A stretch of DNA of 64,000 nucleotides from Roseiarcus sp963798015 (GTDB lineage Bacteria > Pseudomonadota > Alphaproteobacteria > Rhizobiales > Beijerinckiaceae): contig CAWCSA010000002.1 in the NCBI GenBank assembly GCA_963798015.1, positions 124,001 to 188,000 of the forward strand. The letters run 5' to 3'. The notes beneath the pieces are model-generated. The model was not told the origin of the DNA. It was given only the letters and a program-made list of their open reading frames with translations, and did no database searches. The position numbers and the translations under genes were made by a program. Below, in pieces: positions 16,209 to 24,996 of the stretch. Position 1 is the stretch's first letter. Each line of letters begins with the position of its first letter.

Positions 16209-16487
16209 CTAGCGGCCGCCGCCCCATGCGCTCGCCCCGACCGAGCGCAGAACGACCAGAAGGACGATCGCGCCGATCGCCGCTTCGATGATCATGCCGG
16301 TGAGACCGCTCCAGAGGTGGAAGTTGAAGCGCGGCAGCAGCCAGTCGCCGATCAGCGCTCCGACGATTCCGATTGCAGCGTCGCCGACAAGTCCGAAACC
16401 ATTGCCGCGCAGGACCTTGCCGATCAGCCATCCGGCAAGCGCGCCGACAGCCAAGATAACGATCATGCGCTCATTCGAAAGATGCAA
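16209..16487 (-). CDS. GlsB/YeaQ/YmgE-family small membrane protein
   Basis: 92 residues from a TTG at 16487, chosen because GGAGG lies six to seven bases upstream and because the encoded start (MHLSNER...) matches my memory of the family; an ATG at 16466 is the alternative. Three hydrophobic glycine-rich helices are visible (VILAVGALAGWLIGKVL, GDAAIGIVGALIGDWLL, GMIIEAAIGAIVLLVVL). This is the transglycosylase-associated or GlsB stress family of inner-membrane proteins. It precedes the uspA-like gene. Confidence 0.85.
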   Translation of the reverse strand: MHLSNERMIVILAVGALAGWLIGKVLRGNGFGLVGDAAIGIVGALIGDWLLPRFNFHLWSGLTGMIIEAAIGAIVLLVVLRSVGASAWGGGR

Positions 16488-16598
16488 GGAGATTCCCTCC
16501 GCGGAACATGAGCTCAATACACGTCAGTTGACAGGTACCTCAAGCCGCGGAGCGACGGATCGTCATCCAGTTGCGGCGCTGGCGTCCGGGGGCTAAAC

Positions 16599-16616
16599 GT
16601 GGCCCTACGGGGCCAC
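16599..16616. promoter_or_regulatory. Hairpin in the sodB leader region
   Basis: GTGGCCC (16599-16605) and GGGCCAC (16610-16616) form a perfect 7-bp stem with loop TACG, about 50 bases before the superoxide dismutase start. It could be a leader hairpin in the mRNA or an operator. The assignment is weak. Confidence 0.35.
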
Positions 16617-16665
16617 CCATAACGCGGGTTCCGCTTACGCCCCCAACCTCCCAAGGAGCCGTCCC

Positions 16666-17259
16666 ATGGCCTTCACACTGCCTGAGCTTCCCTATCCGCA
16701 TGACGCGCTGAAACCCTATATGTCGGCGGAAACCCTCGAATTTCATCACGACAAGCATCATCTGGCCTACGTCAACAACGGCAACAATGCGCTGAAAGGG
16801 ACCGAATGGGAGGGCAAGCCGCTCGAGGAGATCGTAAAGGGATCGTTCGGCAAGAACCCGGCCGTGTTCAACAACGCCGGCCAGCACTATAACCACATCC
16901 ATTTCTGGAAATGGATGAAGCCGAACGCGAGCAACAAGATTCCGGGCGAACTCGAGAAGGCGCTGAAGGATTCGTTCGGCTCGATCGAGAAGGCCAAGGA
17001 GGACTTCATCCAGGGCGGCGTCACGCAGTTCGGCTCCGGCTGGTCGTGGCTTGCAGTCAAGGATGGCAAGATTCAGGTGATGAAGACGCCAAATGGCGAA
17101 AACCCGCTTGTCCACGGCGCGAAGCCAATCCTCGGCGTCGACGTGTGGGAGCACTCCTACTACATCGACTATCGCAATCGCCGCCCGGATTATCTCAAGG
17201 CGTGGGTCGATCATCTCATCGATTGGGAGCACGTTGCCGAGATGTACGGCGAGAAATAA
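16666..17259 (+). CDS. sodB: Superoxide dismutase, Fe type
   Basis: The protein has 197 residues, normal length, without a signal peptide, so cytoplasmic. The metal ligands are in place: His27 in EFHHDKHH, His77 in QHYNHIHFW, Asp159 and His163 in DVWEHSYYIDYRNRR. The active-site Gln occurs in NNAGQHYNH and the later position reads GENPL rather than the Mn-type QDxPL, which points to the Fe class; cambialistic activity cannot be excluded. An AAGGAG site precedes the ATG. A hairpin follows the stop. Confidence 0.95.
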   Translation: MAFTLPELPYPHDALKPYMSAETLEFHHDKHHLAYVNNGNNALKGTEWEGKPLEEIVKGSFGKNPAVFNNAGQHYNHIHFWKWMKPNASNKIPGELEKALKDSFGSIEKAKEDFIQGGVTQFGSGWSWLAVKDGKIQVMKTPNGENPLVHGAKPILGVDVWEHSYYIDYRNRRPDYLKAWVDHLIDWEHVAEMYGEK

Positions 17260-17269
17260 GCTCCGCCGG

Positions 17270-17294
17270 CGCCCTTCGGCCAGAGCGAAGGGCG
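17270..17294. terminator. Probable bidirectional terminator after sodB
   Basis: A perfect 9-bp inverted repeat (CGCCCTTCG, CGAAGGGCG) with a 7-base loop sits between the convergent sodB and secreted-protein genes. There is no long T run on either side. Confidence 0.5.
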
Positions 17295-17302
17295 TCCGCG
17301 CT

Positions 17303-17686
17303 TCAGTCCGTCAGATTGAGTGTTTTTTGCGCGCAGACGTCGACGTCGGTCGCATCCATCGACTGGCCGTCGCTAAACGTTCCGTGCAGATCGACCCGAC
17401 AATTGAAGGGATGAGGCAGTTGAGCCGGCGCGTGATTGCCGGACTTCAACGCGCCGAGCACTCGCTTCCAGCTTACCAGGCCGCTCTCGGTCGCCTGGAG
17501 CTGGACGAGATCGGCCTTGCGCGAGTTCGTCACGACCACGGTGACACTAGATCCGCCCTCGGCTGTCTTCGACTTGAGTTTCGTAGGCATAGCTGCCGCG
17601 AGCGCCGCGTTCTGCGCCAGCGCCGGCGCGGCGATAACGCCCCATAGCGGTGATGCGAGCGCCAAGGCCAGGGTCCATCTCGTCAT
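17303..17686 (-). CDS. Secreted protein of unknown function
   Basis: 127 residues with a signal peptide (MTRWTLALALASPLWGVIAA, likely cleavage after ALAQ). The mature part is about 100 residues and strand-rich, with GGSSVTVVVTNSRKADLVQL and two Cys (PFNCRVDL, VDVCAQ) that could pair in the periplasm. The VVVTNSRKADL pattern suggests an immunoglobulin-like fold, but no family is recognised. It stands alone between sodB and the LOG-family gene. Confidence 0.7.
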   Translation of the reverse strand: MTRWTLALALASPLWGVIAAPALAQNAALAAAMPTKLKSKTAEGGSSVTVVVTNSRKADLVQLQATESGLVSWKRVLGALKSGNHAPAQLPHPFNCRVDLHGTFSDGQSMDATDVDVCAQKTLNLTD

Positions 17687-17782
17687 GATTTTGCTCCCGA
17701 GCGGCGTTTATCCATATAAGCTTGCGCTCGCCACGATGGCGCCAGGATGGCGAAGGTAACCTCGCTCGGCGCACCCCAAACA

Positions 17783-18388
17783 TTACATGTTGCGTGGGGA
17801 GACCAGGTCCTGTGGCCCAGGCTCGACTGAGCGACGCTCCGCGGCGGCGCGCAGCATCGGCAGCACATCCTCTATTTTTTCGGCTACCAGATAGCGCGCC
17901 TCGAAGCCCTCTCGAATAAAGCCTTCGATACGCATGTGGGCGAGCAGCGCGAGCAGCGGGCGCCAGAAGCCGCCCATATCGGCGATGAGGATCGGCTTCG
18001 TGTGACGATTGAGCTGGGCCCAGGTCAGCTGCTCGACCAGCTCTTCCAGTGTGCCGACCCCGCCAGGCAAGGCGACAAAAGCGTCAGCGCGATCGAACAT
18101 CGCCTGCTTGCGTTCGTGCATGTCCTCGACGACCAGCATCTCCTGGACGGCGGTGAGCGGATGTTCCTTGCGGATGAGGAAGCTCGGGATGATCCCTGTC
18201 ACATAGCCGCCGCCCGCCAACGTCGACCGGGCGAGACGCCCCATCAGCCCTTCGCCGCCGCCGCCGTAGACAAGGCCGATCCCGTCGGCCGCGAGCGTCC
18301 GCCCGAGTTCTTCCGCCGCCTCGCCGAACCGCGGGTCGGCGCCGTCGCTGGACCCGCAATAGACGCAGACATTTCGAATCGCGCTCAT
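17783..18388 (-). CDS. LOG-family protein (TIGR00730), cytokinin-activating-type phosphoribohydrolase
   Basis: A protein of 201 residues with a Rossmann-like fold. The family motifs are clear: VCVYCGSSDG near the start, LVYGGGGEGLMG, the catalytic HERKQAMFDRADAFVALPGGVGTLEEL region containing PGGxGTxxE, and TWAQLNRHTKPI. LOG enzymes release ribose 5-phosphate from nucleoside 5'-monophosphates; many bacterial members act on AMP or have housekeeping roles. It lies 31 bases downstream of the CaiB gene on the same strand and could be its operon partner. Confidence 0.92.
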   Translation of the reverse strand: MSAIRNVCVYCGSSDGADPRFGEAAEELGRTLAADGIGLVYGGGGEGLMGRLARSTLAGGGYVTGIIPSFLIRKEHPLTAVQEMLVVEDMHERKQAMFDRADAFVALPGGVGTLEELVEQLTWAQLNRHTKPILIADMGGFWRPLLALLAHMRIEGFIREGFEARYLVAEKIEDVLPMLRAAAERRSVEPGPQDLVSPRNM

Positions 18389-18419
18389 TCGCCGATTTGC
18401 CGCCCGCGCCTAATCGCCG

Positions 18420-19574
18420 TCAAGCGGCACCGTCCTCCAGCCCAATCTCGCGCAGGATCTCGTTTTGATGCTCGCCCAAGTTCGGCGAACGGCGGTTTAG
18501 CGCAAGCGGATTGTCGCTCATCAGAATCGGGCTCCGAAGGCCAGGCGTTCCCTGCGGCTCGATCCGCATGCCGCGCGCCTTGAATTGGGGATCCTCGAAC
18601 AAGTCGGCGATCGTGTTGATCGGCCCTGCTGGAACGACCGCTTTTTCCAATGCGGCGAGAAGGTCGTCGCGCTTCCAGGGCCGAGTTTTTTCGACGAGCG
18701 CGCGCTCCATCTCGTCGCGGTTCGTCACCCGTCCGGGATTGGTCGCAAAGCGCGGGTCGCGCGCCATTCCCTCCAGGCCCAGGACCCTGCAGAGCCGTGC
18801 GAATTGTCCGTCATTGCCGACCGCGATGATCAGCCAGCCGTCTGCGACCGGAAGCGTCTGGTAGGGCGCAAGGTTCACATGGGCGTTGCCCATCCGCTTC
18901 GGCGACCGGCCGGACGCCAGATAGTTCATCGCCTGATTGGCGAGCATCGTGGTCATCGAGTCGAACAGCGCAAGGTCGATGTGTTGGCCCTCGCCGCTGC
19001 GCTCGCGCGTGATCAAAGCCGCCTCGATCGCGATGACGCCATAAAGCCCAGTGAACAGATCGCTGATCGCGACGCCCGCCTTCTGCGGCGACCCATCCGG
19101 CTCGCCGGTGATGCTCATGATTCCCGACATGCCCTGAATAAGGAAGTCATAGCCGGCGCGCTTCGCGTAAGGGCCCGTCTGTCCGAAGCCCGTCACGGAG
19201 CAGTAGATCAGTCGTGGATTGAGCGCTCTCAGGCTCTCGTAGTCGAACCCGAACTTCTGCAAGCCGCCGACTTTGAAATTCTCGATCAGCACATCGGCAC
19301 GCGCCGCAAGCCGGCGCACGATTTCGCGTCCGCGCTCGGTCGCGAAATCGGCGACGATCGAACGTTTGCCGCGGTTGCACGAATGGAAATAGGCCGCCGC
19401 CATCTGGCCATCCGTCTCGATGAACGGCGGTCCCCAGGCGCGCGTCTCGTCGCCCTCCGGACTCTCGACCTTGATGACCTCCGCGCCGAGGTCTGCAAGC
19501 GTCTGCCCGGTCGTCGGGCCGGCGAGCACGCGCGCAAGCTCAAGTACGCGGACGCCAGCGAGCGCCGCCGTCAT
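18420..19574 (-). CDS. CaiB/BaiF (class III) CoA-transferase, probably glutarate-active
   Basis: About 384 residues from ATG 19574 (a GTG at 19580 is the alternative). It shows the class III CoA-transferase pattern: GVRVLELARVLAGPTTGQ, IKVESPEGDETRAWGPPF, GYDFLIQGMSGIMS and the catalytic Asp in VAISDLFTGLYG. Such enzymes move CoA between acids through an aspartyl-CoA intermediate. The next gene upstream on the same strand encodes glutaryl-CoA dehydrogenase, and CaiB/GcdH pairs normally activate glutarate with succinyl-CoA (SUGCT-like). The substrate is therefore inferred from the neighbour. Confidence 0.9.
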   Translation of the reverse strand: MTAALAGVRVLELARVLAGPTTGQTLADLGAEVIKVESPEGDETRAWGPPFIETDGQMAAAYFHSCNRGKRSIVADFATERGREIVRRLAARADVLIENFKVGGLQKFGFDYESLRALNPRLIYCSVTGFGQTGPYAKRAGYDFLIQGMSGIMSITGEPDGSPQKAGVAISDLFTGLYGVIAIEAALITRERSGEGQHIDLALFDSMTTMLANQAMNYLASGRSPKRMGNAHVNLAPYQTLPVADGWLIIAVGNDGQFARLCRVLGLEGMARDPRFATNPGRVTNRDEMERALVEKTRPWKRDDLLAALEKAVVPAGPINTIADLFEDPQFKARGMRIEPQGTPGLRSPILMSDNPLALNRRSPNLGEHQNEILREIGLEDGAA

Positions 19575-19637
19575 CGCCACATGCCCTGCATTCTGTCATA
19601 TCCGCGAGAACGAATGTCCCATTCGGCGGATAAGCGC

Positions 19638-19785
19638 CAAGCCCCTCCACCGTCCTTCGGACGGTCCCCCTCCCCCGCTTCGCAGGGGAGGATAGACGAG
19701 CGTCGGCGGTCGTCGTTTGCGATCCTCCCTTGCCGCGAAGCGGCGGGGGAGGGGGACCATGCGAAGCATGGTGGTGGGGGCAATC
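19638..19785. repeat. Dispersed palindromic intergenic repeat
   Basis: The gap between the CaiB and GcdH genes holds several nested inverted repeats: CCGTCCTTCGGACGG, CCCTCCCCCGCTTCG opposed by CGAAGCGGCGGGGGAGGG, and CCATGCGAAGCATGG. This type of element is common in alphaproteobacterial intergenic DNA and may fold in the mRNA. Copy number elsewhere in the genome is unknown. Confidence 0.6.
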
Positions 19786-19806
19786 TTACCGCCGAGACCA
19801 TCGCCA

Positions 19807-21009
19807 CTAGAAGAAAGCCTGCAAGCCCGTTTGCGCACGGCCCAGGATCAGCGCGTGAACGTCATGCGTGCCTTCATAGGTGTTAACCGTCTCGAGGTTG
19901 ACCAGGTGGCGCATCACCTTGAACTCGATCTGGATGCCGTTGCCTCCATGCATGTCGCGCGCAACCCGGGCGATATCGAGCGCATCGCCGCAATTCGAGC
20001 GCTTGACGAGCGAGATCATCTCCGGCGCGGCCCTGCCCTCGTCCATCAGCCGCCCGACCCTGAGCGACGCCTGGAGCCCGAGCGCGATCCGGGTCTGCAT
20101 GTCGGCGAGTTTTTTCTGGAAGAGCTGGGTCTGAGCGAGCGGCCGACCGAATTGCTTTCGGTCGAGCCCATATTGGCGCGCGCCATGCCAGCAATCCTCC
20201 GCCGCCCCCATCGCGCCCCAGGATATGCCGTAGCGCGCGCGGTTCAGGCAGCCGAACGGCCCCTTCAAGCCGGCGACGTTCGGCAGAAGCGCGCTCTCCG
20301 GCGCTTCGACATTGTCCATCACGATCTCGCCGGTGACCGAGGCGCGCAGACTGAGCTTGCCCTCGATCTTCGGCGCGGAGAGACCCTTCATGCCCTTTTC
20401 GAGGATGAAGCCACGAATCTTGTCGCCATGCGCCCGCGACTTCGCCCAGACCACGAAGACGTCGGCGATCGGCGCATTGCTGATCCACATTTTCGAGCCA
20501 TTGAGGCGGTAGCCGCCGTCGATCTTCTCGGCCCGCGTCATCATGCCGCCGGGATCGGAGCCGGCGTTCGGCTCGGTGAGCCCGAAGCAGCCAATGAGTT
20601 CGCCCCGCGCGAGGCCGGGCAGGTATTTCTGGTGCTGGTCGGAATCGCCATAGGCGTGGATCGGATACATCACGAGCGAGCTCTGCACGCTCATCATCGA
20701 GCGGAAGCCGGAGTCGACGCGCTCGACCTCGCGCGCCACCAGGCCGTAGGAGACATAGCCCGCGCCGGCGCAACCGAATTCCTCCGGAAGCGTCACCCCC
20801 AGCAGGCCCGCTTCGCCCATCAGCCGGAACAGCTTCGGGTCTGTCTTCTCCTCGAGGTAGGCCTTCTGGACGCGGGGCGCGAGTTCCTTCGCGGCGAAGT
20901 CTCGCGCCGTGTCGCGGATCATCCGCTCGTCCTCGGTGAGCTGGCCCTCGATGAGGAGGGGATCGTCCCATTGGAAGGGACCGAGATCCGGCCCGTGAAA
21001 GGAGCTCAT
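19807..21009 (-). CDS. gcdH: Glutaryl-CoA dehydrogenase
   Basis: A protein of 400 residues with a full acyl-CoA dehydrogenase fold. The glutaryl-specific features are the substrate-carboxylate Arg in VDSGFRSMMSVQSSL, the flavin signatures FGLTEPNAGSDPGG and NGSKMWISNAP, and the catalytic Glu in NTYEGTHDVHALILGR. The enzyme oxidises and decarboxylates glutaryl-CoA to crotonyl-CoA, passing electrons to ETF. It belongs with the CaiB gene downstream, giving a route from free glutarate (from lysine, tryptophan or aromatics) to crotonyl-CoA. Confidence 0.95.
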   Translation of the reverse strand: MSSFHGPDLGPFQWDDPLLIEGQLTEDERMIRDTARDFAAKELAPRVQKAYLEEKTDPKLFRLMGEAGLLGVTLPEEFGCAGAGYVSYGLVAREVERVDSGFRSMMSVQSSLVMYPIHAYGDSDQHQKYLPGLARGELIGCFGLTEPNAGSDPGGMMTRAEKIDGGYRLNGSKMWISNAPIADVFVVWAKSRAHGDKIRGFILEKGMKGLSAPKIEGKLSLRASVTGEIVMDNVEAPESALLPNVAGLKGPFGCLNRARYGISWGAMGAAEDCWHGARQYGLDRKQFGRPLAQTQLFQKKLADMQTRIALGLQASLRVGRLMDEGRAAPEMISLVKRSNCGDALDIARVARDMHGGNGIQIEFKVMRHLVNLETVNTYEGTHDVHALILGRAQTGLQAFF

Positions 21010-21182
21010 CGCAACACCCTCGGGGCCCTTGCGCCCGCTTATCGATCTATATGGGCCGACACGAGGCGTCGAGGGTTCGGGACGCGGGTCTGACGACGAG
21101 CGCTGTGGCGGCGTTCGCCGGCCGGGTCGGCCTTACAACCCTGAGGCGAGCCGCGGATCGACGAATGCAAATAAAGTAGGCA

Positions 21183-21293
21183 TAAACGCTAGTATGCGCT
21201 AGTAAACGATAGCAAAATTGCTAGCGTTTACTAGCGTTTATTTTTTGTAATCGATATTTTTCAATGGGTTACGAGCGATTATAATAAAAAAAA
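21183..21293. repeat. AT-rich palindromic repeat element, copy A
   Basis: TAAACGCTAGT (21183-21193) and ACTAGCGTTTA (21230-21240) are perfect inverted repeats. Between them is a nested stem AGTAAACGATAGCAA / TTGCTAGCGTTTACT with one mismatch, followed by TTTTTT. The 3' flank (about 21255-21293) contains TTTTCAATGGGTTACGAGC and ATTATAATAAAAAA. The same arrangement, with nearly the same flank, is found at 36751-36843. It may be a transposable remnant, a terminator-like element or a replication or attachment site. Confidence 0.65.
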
Positions 21294-21469
21294 TTCCTCG
21301 GTTCTATCTCAAGTTGCATCGCGGGCGTTTCGCCTTGTGTGCACCGGTCCGTCGAGCGCGGTTTGCGCGTGTGCATCCCCCAGCCTGCTCCCAGCGCGCC
21401 ATCCGTAGCCAGTCCATCATCGCCGACCATCATAACGTGATTTCCGTTTTTTTCAATAACAATTGAATG

Positions 21470-21486
21470 ATCATGAATTTCATGAT
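21470..21486. promoter_or_regulatory. 17-base AT-rich palindrome
   Basis: ATCATGAA, a central T, and TTCATGAT form a perfect palindrome in AT-rich DNA about 445 bases upstream of the disrupted oxidoreductase gene. It resembles a dimeric repressor site, but no regulator gene is adjacent. Confidence 0.3.
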
Positions 21487-21931
21487 TTCTGACGCGGGCG
21501 GCGGAGCTGCAAAGCACGCGAAATTTCCGCCCATTGACGCTCCGCGCCGCCCCCGCTTGAGCCTCGACGCGATGGAAGCGCCAAGATAATCAATGTGTCG
21601 AAGCGGCGACGAGCGCCCAAGCCGCAGATGGAGGAAGCCCCTCAAACCTCTAAGAAACGGCGTTCTTTGCGTGCTTGAGGCTCGGCCGAATGATCGCCTA
21701 GGCGAAGGCTGCGGAGTGCGACGGCGCAATCACGGGGATGAGGCTCTGAAGGCCGAGGATTCGGATACGTGGCGGAGAGTACGAGCGATTCTGACTTAAA
21801 GACCGCGTTCTGCTGGCTGCATCGCTTTCCCTTCTCTTGGCATCTGTACAAGGCCCGTGGCTCAACGTTCAGAAGTCGTGAGTGAACAAAGGGTTCGGAC
21901 ACCTGGGCCGATCTTACGGGAGATAGCTCCA

Positions 21932-22875
21932 ATGAAGGCAATCGTGGTGACGGATCGGACTGCGGGAACGACCGGGATGAAGCTGGTGGAGCGGCCCGAG
22001 CCGCAGGGGGCAGCGCTCACCAGCCTCTCGGGCGCGAATTACGGCGATGTCGTTGTTCAGGTTCATGCGTCGGGATTCACCGGGGATGAACTGTCGTGGC
22101 CCTCGACTTGGGTCGATCGCCTCGGCCGTGACCGGACGCCTTCGATCCCCGGCCACGAGCTGGCCGGAGTGGTCACCGCCCTCAGCTACGGAACGACGGG
22201 GCTGTCGGTGGGACAGCGGGTGTTCGGCCTCACGGACTGGACTCGCGACGGCACGCTGGCTGAGGATATAGCCGTCGAGGTGCGCAACGTCGCGCCGCTG
22301 CCGGGCGACGTCGACTTCACGGAGGGCGCGGCCCTCGTGATGCCGGGCCTGACCGCGTGGCAGGGGCTTTCGAGCACGGCCGCCTTCAGTCCGGGCAGAG
22401 CGTCCTCGTGCACGGCGCGGCCGGCGTAGTCGGTTCAATGGCGACCCAGCTCGCGCGTGAGGCTGGGGCGTATGTCATCGGCACAGGGCGCGCCGCCGGC
22501 CATCAGACGGCGCTCGACTTCGGCGCGCAGGAGTTCCTCGACCTCGATAACGACGCCCTGGAAGATGTCGGCGGGGTCGATGTGGTTTTCGATGTCCTCG
22601 GCGGCGACATCGCGAAGCGGTCTGCCGGCGTGATTCGAGCCGGAGGAACGCTGGTGACCATCACCGGCCCGACCGAGGCGCGGCCCGCTGACGGCCGGAC
22701 GGTTTTCTTCGTCGTCGTACCCGATCGCGCGCAACTGACTGAAATAGTCAGGCGGGCTCGTGACGGACGAGTGCGGACAAATATCGGCAACGTGGCTGCC
22801 CTCGACGATGCCGTCGCCGCCTTCAACCCGACCGAACGGATCAAGGGAAAGACGATCATCCGCGTTCGTCCGTGA
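21932..22875 (+). pseudogene. NADPH:quinone oxidoreductase-like (zinc-independent MDR family), single-base frameshift
   Basis: The first frame from ATG 21932 gives a GroES-like N-terminal domain (MKAIVVTDRTAGTTGMKLV, VHASGFTGDELSWP, PGHELAGVVTAL) and stops at 22429. The second frame supplies the Rossmann domain (LQSGQSVLVHGAAGVVGSMA, DVVFDVLGGDIAKRS) to 22875. The switch falls at about 22365-22375: restoring one T in the CTTTCGAG tract would read LTAWQGLFEHGRLQSG and give a normal 314-residue protein. Either the gene is broken or the assembly lacks one base. The family reduces quinones or enones with NADPH. Confidence 0.85.
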
Positions 22876-22939
22876 GGACTCAAGGAGAGCGAGCGGTTCT
22901 GCCTTTACTTCCGGCGCCACCGGCCCGTCGAAGGGCCTA

Positions 22940-23293
22940 GTGCGCGACATCGACGGCTATCTGGTCGCGCTCGAGTGGCGGATGCCGGCTTGATGCTCTT
23001 GAGCGTCCGTATGGCGACGATCTCGTTTATGTTCGCTCGACGGCCGACACCGACAGCAAGGCGAGTGCCATCGAGCACCAGCGTTCCGGTTTGCATTATC
23101 GCGGAATACGGCCGAGCGACGTTAAAGTCAGCGTCTGGGTTGCCTTGCGATCGTCACCGGAAGGGGTGATTACGAAGCGACGCAGAATGGACAGGACAGC
23201 AGCCCGCATCTGTTGTTCACCACCATCTGGGCGAAGCGGGGTCCGAATGTGCAGTTTGTTTCATGGGAATCCACGTCCATTCCCAAGCCGTAA
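22940..23293 (+). pseudogene. NTF2/SnoaL-like (DUF4440-type) gene remnant with several frameshifts
   Basis: Three overlapping frames carry consecutive parts of one small protein. It begins MRDIDGYLVALEWRM from GTG 22940, continues as DALERPYGDDLVYVRSTADT and HYRGIRPSDVKVSVW after a shift near 22985-22995, and ends as LAIVTGRGDYEATQNG and LLFTTIWAKRGPNVQFVSW after a shift near 23145. The order and spacing match the NTF2-like SnoaL/DUF4440 fold of about 118-125 residues. At least two indels are needed to restore it. It lies just downstream of the broken oxidoreductase gene. Confidence 0.7.
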
Positions 23294-23510
23294 GCGGCGC
23301 ACGACACAGCTCAAGTCGGAGCAGTCGCCCGTAACAAAACCTGTGCGGTCGCCGTATGTCAGCTCCATCGATCATGGCTGGGCTTGACGACGCCGATATG
23401 CTGCCGCGTCGTCTGGTCTGCGCCATCGGCGTTTCTCGAATTGCCGCTTTCGAGACTGGCGATCATAGGCGCCGACGAGCCGGCTTCTCAGACGCAAGAG
23501 GAGGTACCGC

Positions 23511-24911
23511 ATGTCCCAACCCGAACATTATGACGTTCTGATCCTCGGCAGTGGAACAGCCGGCAAGCTGACCGCCTGGCACATGGCGCGATCGGGGCGG
23601 CGGACCGCAGTCGTCGAGCGCAGGTGGGTCGGCGGCGCCTGCCCCAATATCGCGTGCATGCCGAGCAAGAGCGAGATCCGTAGCGCCGAGGTCGCGCATC
23701 TCGCCCGTAACGGAGCGCAATTCGGGACGACCACTGGCGCGGTCAAGGTCGACATGGCGAAGGTTGTTGCGCGCAAGCGCGACATGGTCAAAGCGCAGGT
23801 CGCCACGCATTTGCAGAACTATAAGGAAAGCGGCGCCGAATTGATCATGGGCGATGGGCGCTTCGTCGCGCCGAAAACGCTCGAAGTGAGCCTGAACGAC
23901 GGGGGCATGCGCACGCTGACGGGGACCCAGGTCTTCATCAACCTGGGAACGCACGCAGCCATTCCGAATGTTCCAGGCCTCGAGGCCGCCAAGCCGATGA
24001 CCCATATCGAAGCGCTCGAGCTCGACGTCTTGCCGGCGCATCTGATCGTGATCGGTGGCGGATATTCCGGCCTCGAATTGGCGCAGGCCTACCGTCGCTT
24101 CGGCAGCGAGGTGACCATCGTTGAGGCCGGGACTCAGCTCATGGGCAGAGAGGATTCCGACGCCTCGCACGAGATCCGGCGGATCTTCACCGACGAAGGC
24201 TTTCAAATCCACGTCCCGGCCGAGCTCATCAAGGTGAGCGGCCAGTCCGGAGAAGAGGTCAGCCTGGTTGTGCGCACGAGCTCCGGCGAACAAACCATCA
24301 AAGGCAGCCATATTCTTGTCGCGGCCGGGCGAGTGCCGAACACCGCCGGCATCGAACTCGACAAGGCTGGCGTCGAGCTCACCGATCGCGGTTTCGTCAA
24401 GGTCAACGAGCGGCTGGAGACGAGCGCGCCGAACGTCTGGGCCCTGGGCGAATGCGCCGGCAGCCCGATGTTCACCCACATATCCGAAGACGACTTCCGC
24501 ATCGTTCGCGACAATCTCGCCGGAGGGAGCCGGAACACGGGCGATCGGTTCGTTCCCTATTGCATGTTCACCGATCCGCCGCTGGCCCATGTCGGATTGA
24601 GCGAGCGCGAAGCCGAGCGGCTCGGCGTCAAGACGCGCATCGCCAGACTGCCGACAAAAGCCGTGCTCAGGGCGCAGGCGACCGGCCAAACCGTGGGCTT
24701 CCTGAAAGCTCTTGTCGGAGAGAACGACGATCGCATTCTCGGTTTCACCATGATCGGCGCCGAGGCCGGCGAAGTGATGGCCGTTGTGCACATCGCGATG
24801 ATGGCGGACTTGCCCTACACGAAACTCCGCGACGCCGACTTCGCCCATCCGACCATGTCGGAGGGGTTGAGCTTCCTGTTCTCGAAAACGCCGCCTCGGA
24901 CCAACCCGTGA
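23511..24911 (+). CDS. FAD-dependent pyridine nucleotide-disulfide oxidoreductase (mercuric reductase-like)
   Basis: 466 residues from ATG 23511 behind AGAGGAGG. The FAD motif ILGSGTAGK is followed by the redox-active disulfide in GGACPNIACMPSK (Cys44 and Cys49). The NADH domain has IVIGGGYSGLELA, then AAGRVPNT, ALGECAGSPMFTH, and a C-terminal dimerisation domain with DFAHPTMSEGL. The His-x4-Glu of glutathione-reductase-type enzymes is reduced to HPTMSE. No N-terminal heavy-metal domain or C-terminal vicinal Cys is present, so mercuric reduction is unlikely; the substrate is unknown. No mer genes adjoin. Confidence 0.88.
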   Translation: MSQPEHYDVLILGSGTAGKLTAWHMARSGRRTAVVERRWVGGACPNIACMPSKSEIRSAEVAHLARNGAQFGTTTGAVKVDMAKVVARKRDMVKAQVATHLQNYKESGAELIMGDGRFVAPKTLEVSLNDGGMRTLTGTQVFINLGTHAAIPNVPGLEAAKPMTHIEALELDVLPAHLIVIGGGYSGLELAQAYRRFGSEVTIVEAGTQLMGREDSDASHEIRRIFTDEGFQIHVPAELIKVSGQSGEEVSLVVRTSSGEQTIKGSHILVAAGRVPNTAGIELDKAGVELTDRGFVKVNERLETSAPNVWALGECAGSPMFTHISEDDFRIVRDNLAGGSRNTGDRFVPYCMFTDPPLAHVGLSEREAERLGVKTRIARLPTKAVLRAQATGQTVGFLKALVGENDDRILGFTMIGAEAGEVMAVVHIAMMADLPYTKLRDADFAHPTMSEGLSFLFSKTPPRTNP

Positions 24912-24996
24912 CAGTGAACCTGACCCGAGCGGAGTGAATCCGCGTGTCAAACTTATTCCGTGCCTGATCGGAAATCGCCCACTATCATCTGAGGCG

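Larger units (their letters stand above)
21010..21931. other. Gene-poor, partly AT-rich region with a repeat and palindromes
   Basis: No supported gene lies in these 920 bases. It holds the AT-rich palindromic repeat (21183-21293), an AT-rich stretch with a 17-base palindrome (21470-21486), and GC-rich flanks whose short frames look unlike real proteins. Low GC in the centre contrasts with the rest of the window and suggests acquired or degenerate DNA. Confidence 0.6.

Noticed and set aside
21269..21729. Short minus-strand frames in the AT-rich gap
   Set aside because: No ribosome site, no recognisable domain, and abrupt changes of composition within the frame.
23511..24911. Mercuric reductase call
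   Set aside because: The N-terminal metal domain and C-terminal vicinal Cys are absent and no mer genes adjoin.
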